Assembly: GCA_016703325.1 (NCBI GenBank)
Contig: JADJCH010000026.1
Span: forward strand, 6,990 to 70,989
DNA: 64,000 nucleotides
Source of the DNA: Burkholderiales bacterium
GTDB lineage: Bacteria; Pseudomonadota; Gammaproteobacteria; Burkholderiales; Burkholderiaceae_C
Reading direction: 5' to 3'
A program made the position numbers and the translations under genes. The number at the start of each line of letters is the position of its first letter. Within the stretch, counting starts at the first letter, position 1. Below the pieces are notes generated by a model. It did not search any database. It saw nothing but the letters and a program-made list of their open reading frames with translations, and was not told the origin of the DNA. Positions 43,234 through 53,288 of this stretch are shown here, piece after piece.

Positions 43234-44855
43234 GCGCCGGCTCCTTCGGCGGCCGCGGTGGGGCCTGCAGTGGGGGTGGCCGTCTCGGCGGGTGGCGCGG
43301 ACCAGTGGGGCAGGTAGTCCCAGAGTTCCAGCAGGGTGATCCAGGCGGCCAGGTCACGGGGCTGGATCAGGTCGGTCCAGAGCACGCTGTCGTCCAGCGC
43401 GGGCAGCCGCTCGGGCCAGGCGCGGCCCTCCGGGTGCACCGCGCGCCAGCAGGCCTGCCAGCGCGGCTGGGCGGCGGCATCGGCCACCGCGCCGTGCACC
43501 TGCAGCCAGCTGCGCCGCAACAGGCGGTGGGCGGGGTCGCCGGGGAGCACCCGCTCGACCATCAGCCGGGCCGCACGCAGCAGGGCGGAGCGGGGCAGCA
43601 GGGGCTTCAGGTCCGGCAGGTTGCGGCGCAGGGTGGCCAGTGCGGCGGGTGTAAGGGTCAGGTCGGGCCAGCCCAGGCCACTGCCGGGGTAGCGGGTGGC
43701 GAGGAAACCGTCCAGGTCCCCTCCGGCCTGGTCGAAGTTCTCCAGCAGCATCCAGTTCAGGCTGTCGGCGTTGTGGCGAACCTTTTTGCCGCGTTCGGCC
43801 AGCCGGCGGGCCAGCTGCGAGATGCCGGAGATGGGCGCCTGCAAATGGCAGAGCACCAGGCCGCAGGCGTGGGTGAGGCGTTTGTCGCTGTCCTCGGCCG
43901 CGGCATCGGCCGGCCAACGCAGCCCGGCGGTGGCTTCGAAGAACAGATCCGCCAGCTCCAGTGCACACCAGCCGGGCAGCACCAGCATCAGCTCGTCGCC
44001 ACCCCAGAGCAGGGTCTCCAGGCGCAGCGCGCCGGTGGCGGTCTGCCAGCGCGGCTCGCTGCGGGCACGTTCGACCACCTCGGCCAGGAAGCGTCGCCGC
44101 GCCAGGCTGTAGTGGGCCTCCCAGGCGCGCACTTCCTCGGCACCGCCGCAGTCGCGCAGGCGCTGGCCGAAGCCGTTGCCGTCCGCATAGAACACGCCGA
44201 TCTTGCCCACCAGGGTGGCGGGCTCGACGCTCAGGCAAGGCTCCTGGGCCAGGTCCTCGAAGTCCGCCGTATAGCGCAGGCCCCGCCAGTGCGGGTTCTG
44301 CTCCGCCGGGGGCAGTTGGGCCAGCTCCTGCTCGTAGAGGTCCTGCTTGTGCTCCCGGCCATGTCCGCGGCGGACCGCGACCGAGGCGCTCACCGGGGTG
44401 TCACGGCTGCCCTTGACGCTGTCCTTCGCGCTGGCCGGTCGGCGCTCGTCGATCCGGCAGGGGCCCTCGGCCACATCGGCCAGGCCCACCGGCGAAAACG
44501 ACAGAGAGCGCATCTGCCGCCAACGGCCAGCGTGCAGGGTGGCATCGGCAGCGCTGTGGAAGCCCTCGGCCGCCGCGGCCTCCACCACGAAGCTGCCATG
44601 GCGGTAGAGCGGGTGCCCTCTCAGTTCGGCACGGATGGCCTCGGCCAGGGCCGGTGCATCCTGCCCGGGGTGCAGCTCGAACAGGCCGGTGGAGGCGCCG
44701 GTCTTCACCGCCGTCATGCGGTCGCTGAAGCGCCTGGCCATCTCCTGCACCGCCTGCAGCAGCATCAGGCTGCCGCCGCGGCGGGTGGAGAGGTCCTCCG
44801 TGTCGTCGATGCAGGCGGCGAGGTTGACGGCTTCGATGCGCAGCAGGTGGGGCAT
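43230..44855 (-). CDS. cas10: Cas10-like large subunit without HD domain
   Basis: 541 residues. An N-terminal palm-like region (NLAACIDDTEDLSTRRGGS) is followed by the second palm with KIGVFYADGNGFGQRL and LLWGGDELMLVLPG, where GGDE takes the place of GGDD. This is the cyclic oligoadenylate synthase motif, here near-canonical. No HD nuclease motif is seen at the N terminus, and the protein is shorter than typical Cas10 (700-900). It lies between cas6 and the Csx10-like gene and is intact. Confidence 0.88.
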   Translation of the reverse strand: MPHLLRIEAVNLAACIDDTEDLSTRRGGSLMLLQAVQEMARRFSDRMTAVKTGASTGLFELHPGQDAPALAEAIRAELRGHPLYRHGSFVVEAAAAEGFHSAADATLHAGRWRQMRSLSFSPVGLADVAEGPCRIDERRPASAKDSVKGSRDTPVSASVAVRRGHGREHKQDLYEQELAQLPPAEQNPHWRGLRYTADFEDLAQEPCLSVEPATLVGKIGVFYADGNGFGQRLRDCGGAEEVRAWEAHYSLARRRFLAEVVERARSEPRWQTATGALRLETLLWGGDELMLVLPGWCALELADLFFEATAGLRWPADAAAEDSDKRLTHACGLVLCHLQAPISGISQLARRLAERGKKVRHNADSLNWMLLENFDQAGGDLDGFLATRYPGSGLGWPDLTLTPAALATLRRNLPDLKPLLPRSALLRAARLMVERVLPGDPAHRLLRRSWLQVHGAVADAAAQPRWQACWRAVHPEGRAWPERLPALDDSVLWTDLIQPRDLAAWITLLELWDYLPHWSAPPAETATPTAGPTAAAEGAGA

Positions 44856-44909
44856 GGGGTTCTCCGGACTCAGGTTCAGTCGCAGGTTCAGGGGCCGGGT
44901 CGATGGGGT

Positions 44910-45869
44910 TCAGGGCAGAGGGGTCCAGGTGAAGCGTCCGCAGCCCAGGGTGGTTTTCTGGCCCAGGCCCAGCCACTGGCCCCAGTACAGCAGGGCCGCC
45001 TCCAGCCGGCAGCGCGCGGCGTCGGCACTGGCGGGGTAGATCAGGCTGCCGGTGATGCCGGGCAGCACCAGCCGCCGCGGCGGCGAACCGGGGCGACTGC
45101 GGGCGCTGGCCTGGTAGGTCCACTGCACCTGCCGGGCCGGCTGGTCGGCGGGGGTCAGGGGGGCGATGCTGCGGGCCTCAGGGCCGGCGGACCAGGCAGC
45201 GCCGGAGCCGGCCCTGCCGATCAACCCCAGTTCGGCGGCCAGCGCCGGCTCCAGCGTGATCAGGCGCTGGGCCATCGAATCCAGCACACTCCCCAGGCTG
45301 GGCCAGGGCAGCTGTCCATGGACGGCGAGCTGCTCGCGCGCTGCGCTGCGCGAGGCCAGCAGCAGGGGGCTGTGCAGGTCGATGCGGTGCAGGCGGCAGG
45401 TGGCGCTGCCCGGCAGGGGGTCGGCCGGCGCCTGCGCGCCAGCATCGCCGACGGCCGCAGCGGCCTCGCACCAGCCGGCTTGCCGAGACCACGCCAGCAC
45501 CGGCGCCGGCGACCCGGGCCGATGCAGTTCAACCTGCTCCCACGTCACAGGGCGTCCCTGGATGCGCTTGGATGCCTGCAGCAGCAAAGCTTCCACCAGC
45601 GCAGGCCATTGACCGGCAGCGGAGCCGAACAGGGTGATGCCGAAGGTGATCGGCAGGCGCTCCAGCGTGTCGGGCAGGCTCTGCGGCGGCGGGGTCTGCA
45701 GGGCGAAACGGGCCAGGGCCTGGTCACCCTGCGGCCGCAGCAGCGCCAGGGTCTGTGGGGCGTGGGCCAGCAGTGCGGCCTCGACCACGCCGTGGAGCAC
45801 ACCGCCCAGGTGCTCCGGCAACGCCTGCCGACCCGGGCCCAATTCCAGCTGCAGGCCCAGCATCAGCAT
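44910..45869 (-). CDS. cas6: Cas6-type pre-crRNA endoribonuclease
   Basis: 319-residue RAMP-fold protein with the Cas6 C-terminal glycine loop WLGLGQKTTLGCGRFTW, and a family-like N terminus (LLAHAPQTLALLRPQGDQALARFAL and LPITFGITLFGSA). It should cleave the repeat hairpin GGCTG-N-CAGCC to release crRNAs. It is the first gene of the effector operon and intact. Histidines such as LHRIDLHSP are candidates for catalysis, not verified. Confidence 0.85.
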   Translation of the reverse strand: MLMLGLQLELGPGRQALPEHLGGVLHGVVEAALLAHAPQTLALLRPQGDQALARFALQTPPPQSLPDTLERLPITFGITLFGSAAGQWPALVEALLLQASKRIQGRPVTWEQVELHRPGSPAPVLAWSRQAGWCEAAAAVGDAGAQAPADPLPGSATCRLHRIDLHSPLLLASRSAAREQLAVHGQLPWPSLGSVLDSMAQRLITLEPALAAELGLIGRAGSGAAWSAGPEARSIAPLTPADQPARQVQWTYQASARSRPGSPPRRLVLPGITGSLIYPASADAARCRLEAALLYWGQWLGLGQKTTLGCGRFTWTPLP

Positions 45870-46201
45870 GTGCGAACCCTCCCGGTGCGCAGCGTCTCGC
45901 GCCGGAGGTTGTCGTCATCCTGCAGTTCCGCTCGCCGCGTCTCCACCCGTCCTCCCCGGGCCCCTGGGCCCCTGTCCACCCCGCCCGCCCGGTCGACCCG
46001 GTTGCTGGGTCGGGCAGTGCAGGGTGGGGCAGTGCGAGCAGCGATCTTCGCCGCTGCTCAAGGGTTGCGAGTCGAGTCCATTGTTACGAGTTGTGAGGTG
46101 GGACTGAGCCTGGAGCGAATCGACGAGGTGACCAGCGCGGCACGGCTGCGCCTGAGCCTGATGCACGCGGTGGCACTCGGCGGCACTCGGTGAGCGAGGG
46201 G
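45870..46201. other. gene-free stretch upstream of cas6
   Basis: No convincing gene on either strand. It must contain the cas6 operon promoter. An inverted repeat GAGCAGCG-N8-CGCTGCTC (46036-46043/46052-46059) is the only clear structure; no unambiguous -35/-10 pair was found. A very long plus-strand open frame crossing from 43305 is an antisense artefact of high GC. Confidence 0.6.
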
Positions 46202-46252
46202 TTGAAGCGGCCGTGGATGCTGGATGGCGGCACGTTTCCGGGCACGTTCTGA
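46202..46252 (+). pseudogene. 3'-end remnant of an SDR gene at the island edge
   Basis: Encodes LKRPWMLDGGTFPGTF then stop, resembling the C terminus of the SDR at 27171-27959 (NILLDGGAYPGTF). The last 15 bases are identical. Only the final ~12 codons remain, and cas-locus DNA adjoins it on the left. It probably marks the right boundary of the inserted island. Confidence 0.65.
46238..46252 (+). other. right copy of island-flanking direct repeat
   Basis: CCGGGCACGTTCTGA, identical to 27945-27959. Confidence 0.6.
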
Positions 46253-46288
46253 CCCGGTGGTCCGGAACTGAAGAGCCGTCCGCGGCGG

Positions 46289-47236
46289 TCAGCGCCGCAG
46301 CGTGGTCACCGCGATGCCGGCCACGATCAGCGCAAACGCCGCCGCATGGTAGGCCTGCGGTGCCTCGCCGATCAGCAGGGTGGACATCAGTGCCGCGAAC
46401 AGCGGCGTGAGGTTGCTGAAGATGCCGGCGGTGGTCGGGCCGGCCTGGGCCACCGCACGGCCCCAGAACCAGTAGGCCAGCAGCGAGGGGCCGAGCACGA
46501 TGTACAGCAGCAGCAGCGCCACCAACGGCGTCCATTGCGGTGCGCGTGGGGCCACCACCGCCTCCGCACCGGCGGCGCCCAGCGCCCAGACGATGCCGAA
46601 CAGCGCCTGCACCAGCAGGAACTCCGACCAGTTCCAGGGCCGCCTGCTGCCGTCGGACGCCACGATGGCCGGCCGGGCCTCACCCTGCATGGACGCGGGC
46701 GGGCGCACCAGCAGCCAGCTGTAGCCGGCCCAGCTGGCGGCGGCGGCCAGCATGAACAGGTCGCCCTGGACGAAGTGCACCTGCGCCAGGGCCGCCGGAT
46801 CGCCCCGGCCCATCACCGTGGCCACGCCGGCCAGCGACAGCGCCGCACCGAGCAGCTGGCGCGGCTGCGGCCGCTCACGGAAGAACAGAGCCCCCACGGT
46901 GAGCATCCACAGCGGCATGCTGGAGGCGATCAGCGTCACGTTGATCGGTGTGGAGGTGGTGAGCGCCAGGTACTGCAGCGCGTTGTAGGCGCCCACGCCC
47001 AGCAGGCCCAGCACGCTGAAATAGCCCCAGCGTGCCCGGATGGCCGCGCGGCGCTCGGCCGTGGCGAGGGCGGCACGCCCCAGCAGCAGCAGCAGCAGCA
47101 GCGCACCGCTCCAGCGCAGGCCGTTGAGCAGCAGCGGCGGCACCAGCGGCACCAGCATGCGCCCGGCCACCGCGTTGCCGGCCCACAGCAGCGGAGGCAG
47201 CGTGAGCATCAGGGCCAGGCGTGGGGTGAGCTGCAT
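46289..47236 (-). CDS. DMT-superfamily (EamA) transporter
   Basis: 315 residues with ten predicted membrane helices in two EamA repeats (PPLLWAGNAVAGRMLV, NALQYLALTTSTPINVTLIASSMPLWMLTVGALFFRER, and the second repeat LGPSLLAYWFWGRAVAQAGPTTAGIFSNLTPLFAALMSTLLIGE). It probably exports an amino acid or metabolite; substrate not predictable. Start at ATG 47236 (MQLTPRLALML). It is divergent from the oxidoreductase gene. Confidence 0.93.
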   Translation of the reverse strand: MQLTPRLALMLTLPPLLWAGNAVAGRMLVPLVPPLLLNGLRWSGALLLLLLLGRAALATAERRAAIRARWGYFSVLGLLGVGAYNALQYLALTTSTPINVTLIASSMPLWMLTVGALFFRERPQPRQLLGAALSLAGVATVMGRGDPAALAQVHFVQGDLFMLAAAASWAGYSWLLVRPPASMQGEARPAIVASDGSRRPWNWSEFLLVQALFGIVWALGAAGAEAVVAPRAPQWTPLVALLLLYIVLGPSLLAYWFWGRAVAQAGPTTAGIFSNLTPLFAALMSTLLIGEAPQAYHAAAFALIVAGIAVTTLRR

Positions 47237-47412
47237 GTCGGTGCGTCCTGTGCGTCTGGTGGGGGCCGATGGTAGCGGCGCGGTCACGGCTTGCTGACGA
47301 ACGGGGCATGCCGTCATGTGGCCACGCCCATCGGTGCGGCGCGCTAAGCTCGACTCCGATCACCGCGGTTGCGGCCCGATGCAGTTCACCAACTTCCACA
47401 GGAGACTTTTCC

Positions 47413-48396
47413 ATGCCCCGTGCCATCCAGATCCAGCAGTTCGGCGGACCCGAGGTGTTGCAGCTCGTTGACCTGCCGGTGGGTGAACCCGGCCCTGGCG
47501 AGATCCGCGTGCGGCACCACGCGGTGGGCCTGAACTTCATCGACGTGTACCAGCGCACCGGCCTGTACCCCAACGCCCTGCCGCTGGGCCTGGGCATGGA
47601 AGGCGCCGGTGTGGTGGAGGCGGTGGGCGAGGGCGTCAGCCACCTGCAGCCCGGTGACCGGGTGGCCTACGCCAGCGCCCCGCCGGGGGCCTATTGCGAG
47701 CTGCGGGTGATGCCGGCGCGCTGCGTGGTGCAACTGCCCGATGCGATCGATTTCGAGACCGGCGCAGCCATGATGCTCAAGGGCCTGACGGTGCAGTACC
47801 TGCTGCGCCGCACCCAGCCGCAGGGGGGGCTGCAGGCGGGCGACTTCATCCTCTTCCACGCCGCCGCCGGCGGGGTGGGGCTGATCGCCTGCCAGTGGGC
47901 CCGTGCGATGGGCCTGCAACTGATCGGCACGGCGGGCAGCGATGCCAAGTGCGAGCTGGCCCGGGCGCACGGCGCGGCGCATGTCATCAACTACCAGAGC
48001 GAGGACTTCGTCGCCCGGGTCAAGGCCATCACCGGCGGTGCGGGCGTCAGGGCGGTGTACGACTCGATCGGCAAGGACACCTTCGAGCGTTCGCTGGACT
48101 GCCTGGCGCCCTTCGGCCTGTTGGCCAGCTACGGCAATGCCTCCGGCCCGGTGGCCGCTTTCAACCTGGGTGTGCTGGGCGCCAAGGGCTCGCTGTACGT
48201 GACCCGGCCGACGCTGTTCACCCACATCGCCACCCGCGAGCGCACCCAGGAGATGGCCGACGATCTGTTCGGCATGGTCACCAGCGGGGCGGTGCAGATC
48301 CCCATCGAGCAGCGCTGGCCGCTGGAGCAGGTGGCCGAGGCGCACCGCGCGCTGGAGGGCCGCAAGACCACCGGCTGCACGGTGCTGACGCTCTGA
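47413..48396 (+). CDS. NADPH:quinone oxidoreductase-type medium-chain dehydrogenase
   Basis: 327-residue QOR1-type protein that should reduce quinones with NADPH. It opens IQIQQFGGPEVLQL and has GLNFIDVYQRTGLYP, the nucleotide motif HAAAGGVGLIACQWARAMG, and VYDSIGKDTFERSLDCL; zinc ligands are absent, as in quinone reductases. ATG 47413 follows AGGAGA. Monocistronic, convergent with the two-component gene pair. Confidence 0.94.
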   Translation: MPRAIQIQQFGGPEVLQLVDLPVGEPGPGEIRVRHHAVGLNFIDVYQRTGLYPNALPLGLGMEGAGVVEAVGEGVSHLQPGDRVAYASAPPGAYCELRVMPARCVVQLPDAIDFETGAAMMLKGLTVQYLLRRTQPQGGLQAGDFILFHAAAGGVGLIACQWARAMGLQLIGTAGSDAKCELARAHGAAHVINYQSEDFVARVKAITGGAGVRAVYDSIGKDTFERSLDCLAPFGLLASYGNASGPVAAFNLGVLGAKGSLYVTRPTLFTHIATRERTQEMADDLFGMVTSGAVQIPIEQRWPLEQVAEAHRALEGRKTTGCTVLTL

Positions 48397-48438
48397 CGCT
48401 CTGACTCGCAGCGCCGCCGCCCGCCAGGGCGGTGGCGC

Positions 48439-49785
48439 TCACCCCTCGCTGCCGCTGTTCAGGCCGTACTTGCGCACCTTGTCGGCCAGGGTCGTCTTGG
48501 GGGTGTTCAGGGCCCGGGCGGTGCGGCCGAGGTGGCCTTCCTGGCGGCGCAGCTCCTCGGCGATGAGCTGGCGCTCGAACTGCTCGACGGCTTCGGACAG
48601 CGAGGGGGCCGGCGTCGGCGTGTCGGCGGCGACATCGCGCAGCAGCTCCTGGCGCACGCCCAGCACCAGGCAGTCGGCGGCGTTTTTCAGCTCCCGCACA
48701 TTGCCCGGCCAGTCGTGGGCCATCAGCCGCTGCAGCTGCGCTGCGCTGAGGGTGGGGGGCGTGCGCTTGTAGCGGCTGGCGGCCAGCAGCATGAAGTGCT
48801 CCAGCAGCAGCTGGACGTCCTCGCGCCGCTCGCGCAGCGGGGGCAGGTCGATGGTGACGACGTTGAGCCGGTAATACAGGTCGGCGCGGAAGTTCTGCTC
48901 CCGCGAGCGCTGCAGCAGGTCGTCCTTGGTGGCGGCGATGATGCGCACATCCACCGACCGGCGTTCGTTGGAGCCCAGCCGCTCCACCTGCCGGTCCTGC
49001 AGCACCCGCAGCAGCTTGATCTGCATGGTCATCGGCATGGACTCCACCTCGTCGAGGAAGAGCGTGCCGCCGCTGGCGTGTTCGATCTTGCCCACGCGGC
49101 GGCGCTGCGCCCCGGTGAAGGCCCCCGCCTCGTGGCCGAAGAGTTCGCTGTCGAGCAGGTTGTCGGGCAGGCCGCCGCAGTTCAGCGCCACGAAGGGGGC
49201 GTTGCGGCGGTCGGAGAAGTCGTGCAGCGCCTGGGCTACAACTTCCTTGCCGGTGCCGGTCTCGCCGTGGATCAGCACATCCACCGGCGAGCGCGCCACG
49301 TCCAGCACCAGGCGGCGCACCGCGTCGATCTGCGGCGTGCTGCCCACCAGGCGGCCCGCCAGGCCGTCGCTGATCTCGAGCGCGCGGCGCAGGCGCACCA
49401 CCTCCAGCGTCAGGGCCCGCTTGTCCAGGGCACGGCGCACCACCTCCACCAGCGCTTCGGGTGAAAAGGGCTTGGGGATGAAGTCGTAGGCGCCGCTGCG
49501 CATGGCCTCGACGGCCAGGCTGACGTCGCCATGGCCGGTGATCATGATCACCGGCAGCTCCGCCTCCAGCGCGTGGCAGGCCCGGATCAGGCTCATGCCG
49601 TCGTCGCCCGGCAGGCGCATGTCGGTCACCACCACGCCTGGCCAGCCGGCGTGCAGGCGCGCACGGGCGGCCTCCGCGCTGCCCACGGCCTGCACGCCGA
49701 TGCCCGCCAGCTGCAGCGCCTGCATGCAGCCCAGCTGCATGGGCAGATCGTCCTCCACGAGCAAGACGGTGAGTTCAGGGTGCAT
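48439..49785 (-). CDS. DctD-like sigma-54 response regulator
   Basis: 448 residues. Receiver domain with phospho-acceptor Asp55 (VVVTDMRLPGDDG) and the KPF lysine; AAA+ domain with GETGTGKE, GAFTGA and GGTLFLDE; Fis-type helix-turn-helix at the C terminus (GHLGRTARALNTPKTTLADKVRKYGL). It pairs with the sensor kinase gene that overlaps its start by 11 bases. By position after gltIJKL and the sigma-54 promoter at 57814, it probably activates glutamate/aspartate uptake and catabolism (AauR/DctD type). Confidence 0.94.
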   Translation of the reverse strand: MHPELTVLLVEDDLPMQLGCMQALQLAGIGVQAVGSAEAARARLHAGWPGVVVTDMRLPGDDGMSLIRACHALEAELPVIMITGHGDVSLAVEAMRSGAYDFIPKPFSPEALVEVVRRALDKRALTLEVVRLRRALEISDGLAGRLVGSTPQIDAVRRLVLDVARSPVDVLIHGETGTGKEVVAQALHDFSDRRNAPFVALNCGGLPDNLLDSELFGHEAGAFTGAQRRRVGKIEHASGGTLFLDEVESMPMTMQIKLLRVLQDRQVERLGSNERRSVDVRIIAATKDDLLQRSREQNFRADLYYRLNVVTIDLPPLRERREDVQLLLEHFMLLAASRYKRTPPTLSAAQLQRLMAHDWPGNVRELKNAADCLVLGVRQELLRDVAADTPTPAPSLSEAVEQFERQLIAEELRRQEGHLGRTARALNTPKTTLADKVRKYGLNSGSEG

Positions 49786-51799
49786 CGGGATCGCTCGGAT
49801 GGAGGGGCAGGGGGATCGTCGCGGACGTTTCGGACGCTTCGGACGCTTCGGACGCTTCGGACGCCGGGGCCGCCGCAACGCAGGGCATGCGGATCAGGAA
49901 GCAGGCACCGCCCTCGGGCCGGTTGTCCGCGGTGAGGTCGCCACCGAACTCGCGCACGATGTCGCGCGAAATGGCCAGCCCCAGCCCGAGGCCGGATCCT
50001 ACTTCCTTGGTCGTGAAGAAGGGTTCGAACAGGTGCTGGCGCTGCTGCTCGCTCAACCCGGGGCCGCTGTCCTCCACCCGCAGCCAGGCCCAGCCCTCCA
50101 GGCTCGGGCTGTGCGCCTCGCCGGGGCGCTGGCCGATGCCGGCACACAGGCGCAGCTCGCGCACCGGGCTGTCGGCCATGGCGTCCAGTGCATTGCCGAT
50201 CAGGTTGACCAGCACCTGCTGCAGCCGGTTGGCGTCGCACCAGGCCTGGTGGGTACCTGGCAGATCATCGTGGATCAGACGCACCTGCGCCCGGCGCAGG
50301 CGCTGCTCGAACAGCAGCAGGGCGCCGCGCACCGCCAGCGCCAGGTCCACCGCCTGCGCATGGGCGGCGGATTTGCGTGCGTAGCCCTTCAGCGGGCCGA
50401 CGATGTGGCCCATCTGGTCGGCCAGCTGCGCCACCAGGTCGAGGTTCTGCGCCACCACGGCCAGCTCGCCACGGCGCAGGAATTCACTGGCGTTGCCCGA
50501 CAGGGTGCGGATGCCGCCCAGCGGTTGCGACAGCTCGTGGGTGATGCTGGTGGCCAGCTGGCCCAGCACCGCCATCTTGCCGGCGTGCACCAGCTCGTCC
50601 TGGGTCTCGCGCAGGTGGAGTTCGGCCTGCTCACGTTCACGCACCTCGCTGCGCAGGCGCTCATTGGTCTGGTGCAGTGCCGCGGTCCGGCGGGCCACCT
50701 GGCGTTCCAGGTCTGCGTTGGCGTTCTCCAGGATCTGCCGCGCCTCCAGCTTGTGACGCAGGATGCGACGCCGCTGCTGCACCAGCACCGACAGCAGCCA
50801 CAGGCAACCGGCGCCCAGGCTGGCGAGCAGCGCATGGCTGAAGGCCTGTGCGCGCACCGTCTTCAGGTCCACGAAGACCAGCACCCGCCAGTCCATGCCG
50901 TCCAGCGCGCGCACCAGGGCCAGCGCCTTGCGCGGCACGGCCGGGCGCCCCACTTCGCCGGGCAGGCCGATCTGACCTTCCTGCTCCGGGCCGTCATCGA
51001 GCAGCGAGTCTGGCAGCGCCACCGGGAAGGGCGGCAGCGCCTCTTCGCCGTACAACCGGGCCAGCTGGATGTCCACCCGCTGCTCGTCGCTGAGCCGGGT
51101 CAGCGCGGTGTAGCGCCAGCCCGCCTCGGACGACAGGATCACCACCCGCTGGCTGTCGGCCACCAGGGCCGGCGCGCCCAGCATGGCCCAGGTGTCGTCC
51201 AGTCCGCCCAGGCCGATCTTGATGGTGGCCACCCCCACCACCCGGGCGCCGTCGTGGATGGGGTGCGAAACGAAGTAGCCCGGCTCGCCGTCCACCGCAC
51301 CGATGGCGAAATGGCGGCCCACCCGCCCGGACAGGGCCTCCAGGAAATAGGGCCGGAACGTCAGGTCCGCCCCCACCAGGCTGCGCGGCCCCAGGTTGGC
51401 GTCGCTGGAGGCCAGCACCATGCCGCGCTCGTCGAGCACGAACACCCGCTGGCTGCCCACATGCCCGTTCAGGCGCAGCAGGTGGGCGTTCACCCGCTGC
51501 ACCAGGCTGCCGTCCTGCGGGTGGCGCAGCAGCGCCAGCACGTCCGGGTTCAGCTGCACCGTGCCCGGGACATGCTCCAGCCGTCGCACCGACCCCTGCA
51601 CCGCCGCCGCAAACAGGTCGAGCTTGTGGCGCGACTCCTGGCGCAGCATCTCCAGCCCGCGCTGCTCGCTCAGGCTGTGGCCGGCCCAGCCGCACAGCAG
51701 CATGGCCGACACGCCGGCCAGCGCCTGCAAGGTTCGGCGCAGGCGTGCCCGACGGGCCCTCAGCCCGTACAGGCCCGATGCTGGCTCCTGCAGGCTCAT
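49775..51799 (-). CDS. DctB-like membrane sensor histidine kinase
   Basis: 674 residues: a membrane helix at about 25-45, a large periplasmic dCACHE-like sensor with YFVSHPIHDGARVVGVATIKIGL, a second helix at about 320-340, a coiled-coil (LENANADLERQVARRTAALHQTNERLRSEV), an H-box with the phospho-acceptor in SITHELSQPLGGIRT, and an HATPase domain (NLIGNALDAM, EDSGPGL, GSGLGLGLAISRDIV). The C-terminal tail contains a (SEA)n repeat encoded by a 9-bp tandem. The ligand is probably an acidic amino acid by context. Confidence 0.93.
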   Translation of the reverse strand: MSLQEPASGLYGLRARRARLRRTLQALAGVSAMLLCGWAGHSLSEQRGLEMLRQESRHKLDLFAAAVQGSVRRLEHVPGTVQLNPDVLALLRHPQDGSLVQRVNAHLLRLNGHVGSQRVFVLDERGMVLASSDANLGPRSLVGADLTFRPYFLEALSGRVGRHFAIGAVDGEPGYFVSHPIHDGARVVGVATIKIGLGGLDDTWAMLGAPALVADSQRVVILSSEAGWRYTALTRLSDEQRVDIQLARLYGEEALPPFPVALPDSLLDDGPEQEGQIGLPGEVGRPAVPRKALALVRALDGMDWRVLVFVDLKTVRAQAFSHALLASLGAGCLWLLSVLVQQRRRILRHKLEARQILENANADLERQVARRTAALHQTNERLRSEVREREQAELHLRETQDELVHAGKMAVLGQLATSITHELSQPLGGIRTLSGNASEFLRRGELAVVAQNLDLVAQLADQMGHIVGPLKGYARKSAAHAQAVDLALAVRGALLLFEQRLRRAQVRLIHDDLPGTHQAWCDANRLQQVLVNLIGNALDAMADSPVRELRLCAGIGQRPGEAHSPSLEGWAWLRVEDSGPGLSEQQRQHLFEPFFTTKEVGSGLGLGLAISRDIVREFGGDLTADNRPEGGACFLIRMPCVAAAPASEASEASEASETSATIPLPLHPSDPDAP
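49822..49866. repeat. 9-bp tandem repeat in the kinase tail
   Basis: Five copies of a unit close to CGGACGCTT, encoding repeated Ser-Glu-Ala near the C terminus of the sensor kinase. Such short in-frame repeats vary easily in copy number. Confidence 0.85.
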
Positions 51800-51870
51800 G
51801 GGCGGGCATTGTCCGATGACCGCGGGGCGCGCCCGGTCATCGCTGGGAACGTCGGGGGGTGCACCGGGGC

Positions 51871-52605
<735 letters not shown>

Positions 52606-52622
52606 GGGGGATCCTCGGCAGC

Positions 52623-53288
52623 TCAACGGATGATCTGGATCTTCTGCTGCAGTCGGCGCACCAGCATCGACAGCGAGAAGCAGATGACGAAATAGACGAC
52701 CGCGGCGACCAGGTAGGTCTCGACCGGCCGGTTGAAGTTCTTGCCCGCCACCTCGAAGCCCTTGAGCAGGTCGTAGGCGCCGATGGCGTAGACCAGCGAG
52801 GTGTCCTGGAACAGGATGATGGTCTGCGTCAGCAGCACCGGCAGCATGTTGCGGAAGGCCTGCGGCAGCACGATCAGCTGCATGGTCTGCCCGTAGGTCA
52901 TGCCGACGGCGTAACCGGCATGCACCTGGCCCTTGGGCACGCTCTGGATGCCCGCGCGCATGATCTCGGAGTAGTAGGCGGCCTCGAACACCGTGAAGGT
53001 GATGATGGCCGAGAGCTCGGCGCCCATGGGGCGGCCGATGATCATCGGGATCAGCAGGAAGAACCACAGGATCACCATCACCAGCGGGATCGAGCGCAGC
53101 GTGTTGACGTAGGCGGCGGCCGGCATCACCAGCCAGGGCTTGCCCGACAGCCGCATCAGCGCGAGCACCGTGCCCAGCGCGATGCCGCCGATCATCGCGA
53201 TCAGCGTGAGCTGGATCGAGAAGATCAGGCCCTTGGAGACGAAGCCGGACAGGACCTGCCAGTTGAGGAAGGCAAAGTCCAGGTTCAT
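52623..53288 (-). CDS. gltK: glutamate/aspartate ABC transporter permease
   Basis: 221-residue inner-membrane permease with about five helices and the HisM/GltK-type EAA loop region AAYYSEIMRAGIQSVPKGQVHAGYAVGMTYGQTMQLIVLPQAF. It overlaps the gltJ stop by four bases (ATGA), implying coupled translation with its heterodimer partner. Confidence 0.96.
   Translation of the reverse strand: MNLDFAFLNWQVLSGFVSKGLIFSIQLTLIAMIGGIALGTVLALMRLSGKPWLVMPAAAYVNTLRSIPLVMVILWFFLLIPMIIGRPMGAELSAIITFTVFEAAYYSEIMRAGIQSVPKGQVHAGYAVGMTYGQTMQLIVLPQAFRNMLPVLLTQTIILFQDTSLVYAIGAYDLLKGFEVAGKNFNRPVETYLVAAVVYFVICFSLSMLVRRLQQKIQIIR

Noticed and set aside
43305..46193. Very long plus-strand open frame (962 codons) opposite cas10 and cas6
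   Set aside because: It is antisense to genes with clear motifs, has no family features and reflects high-GC codon use; stop codons are simply rare in that frame.
27960..46252. A complete integrative element with its own integrase
   Set aside because: No integrase, transposase or mobilisation gene was found between the flanking repeats, so only an island with duplicated ends is claimed.
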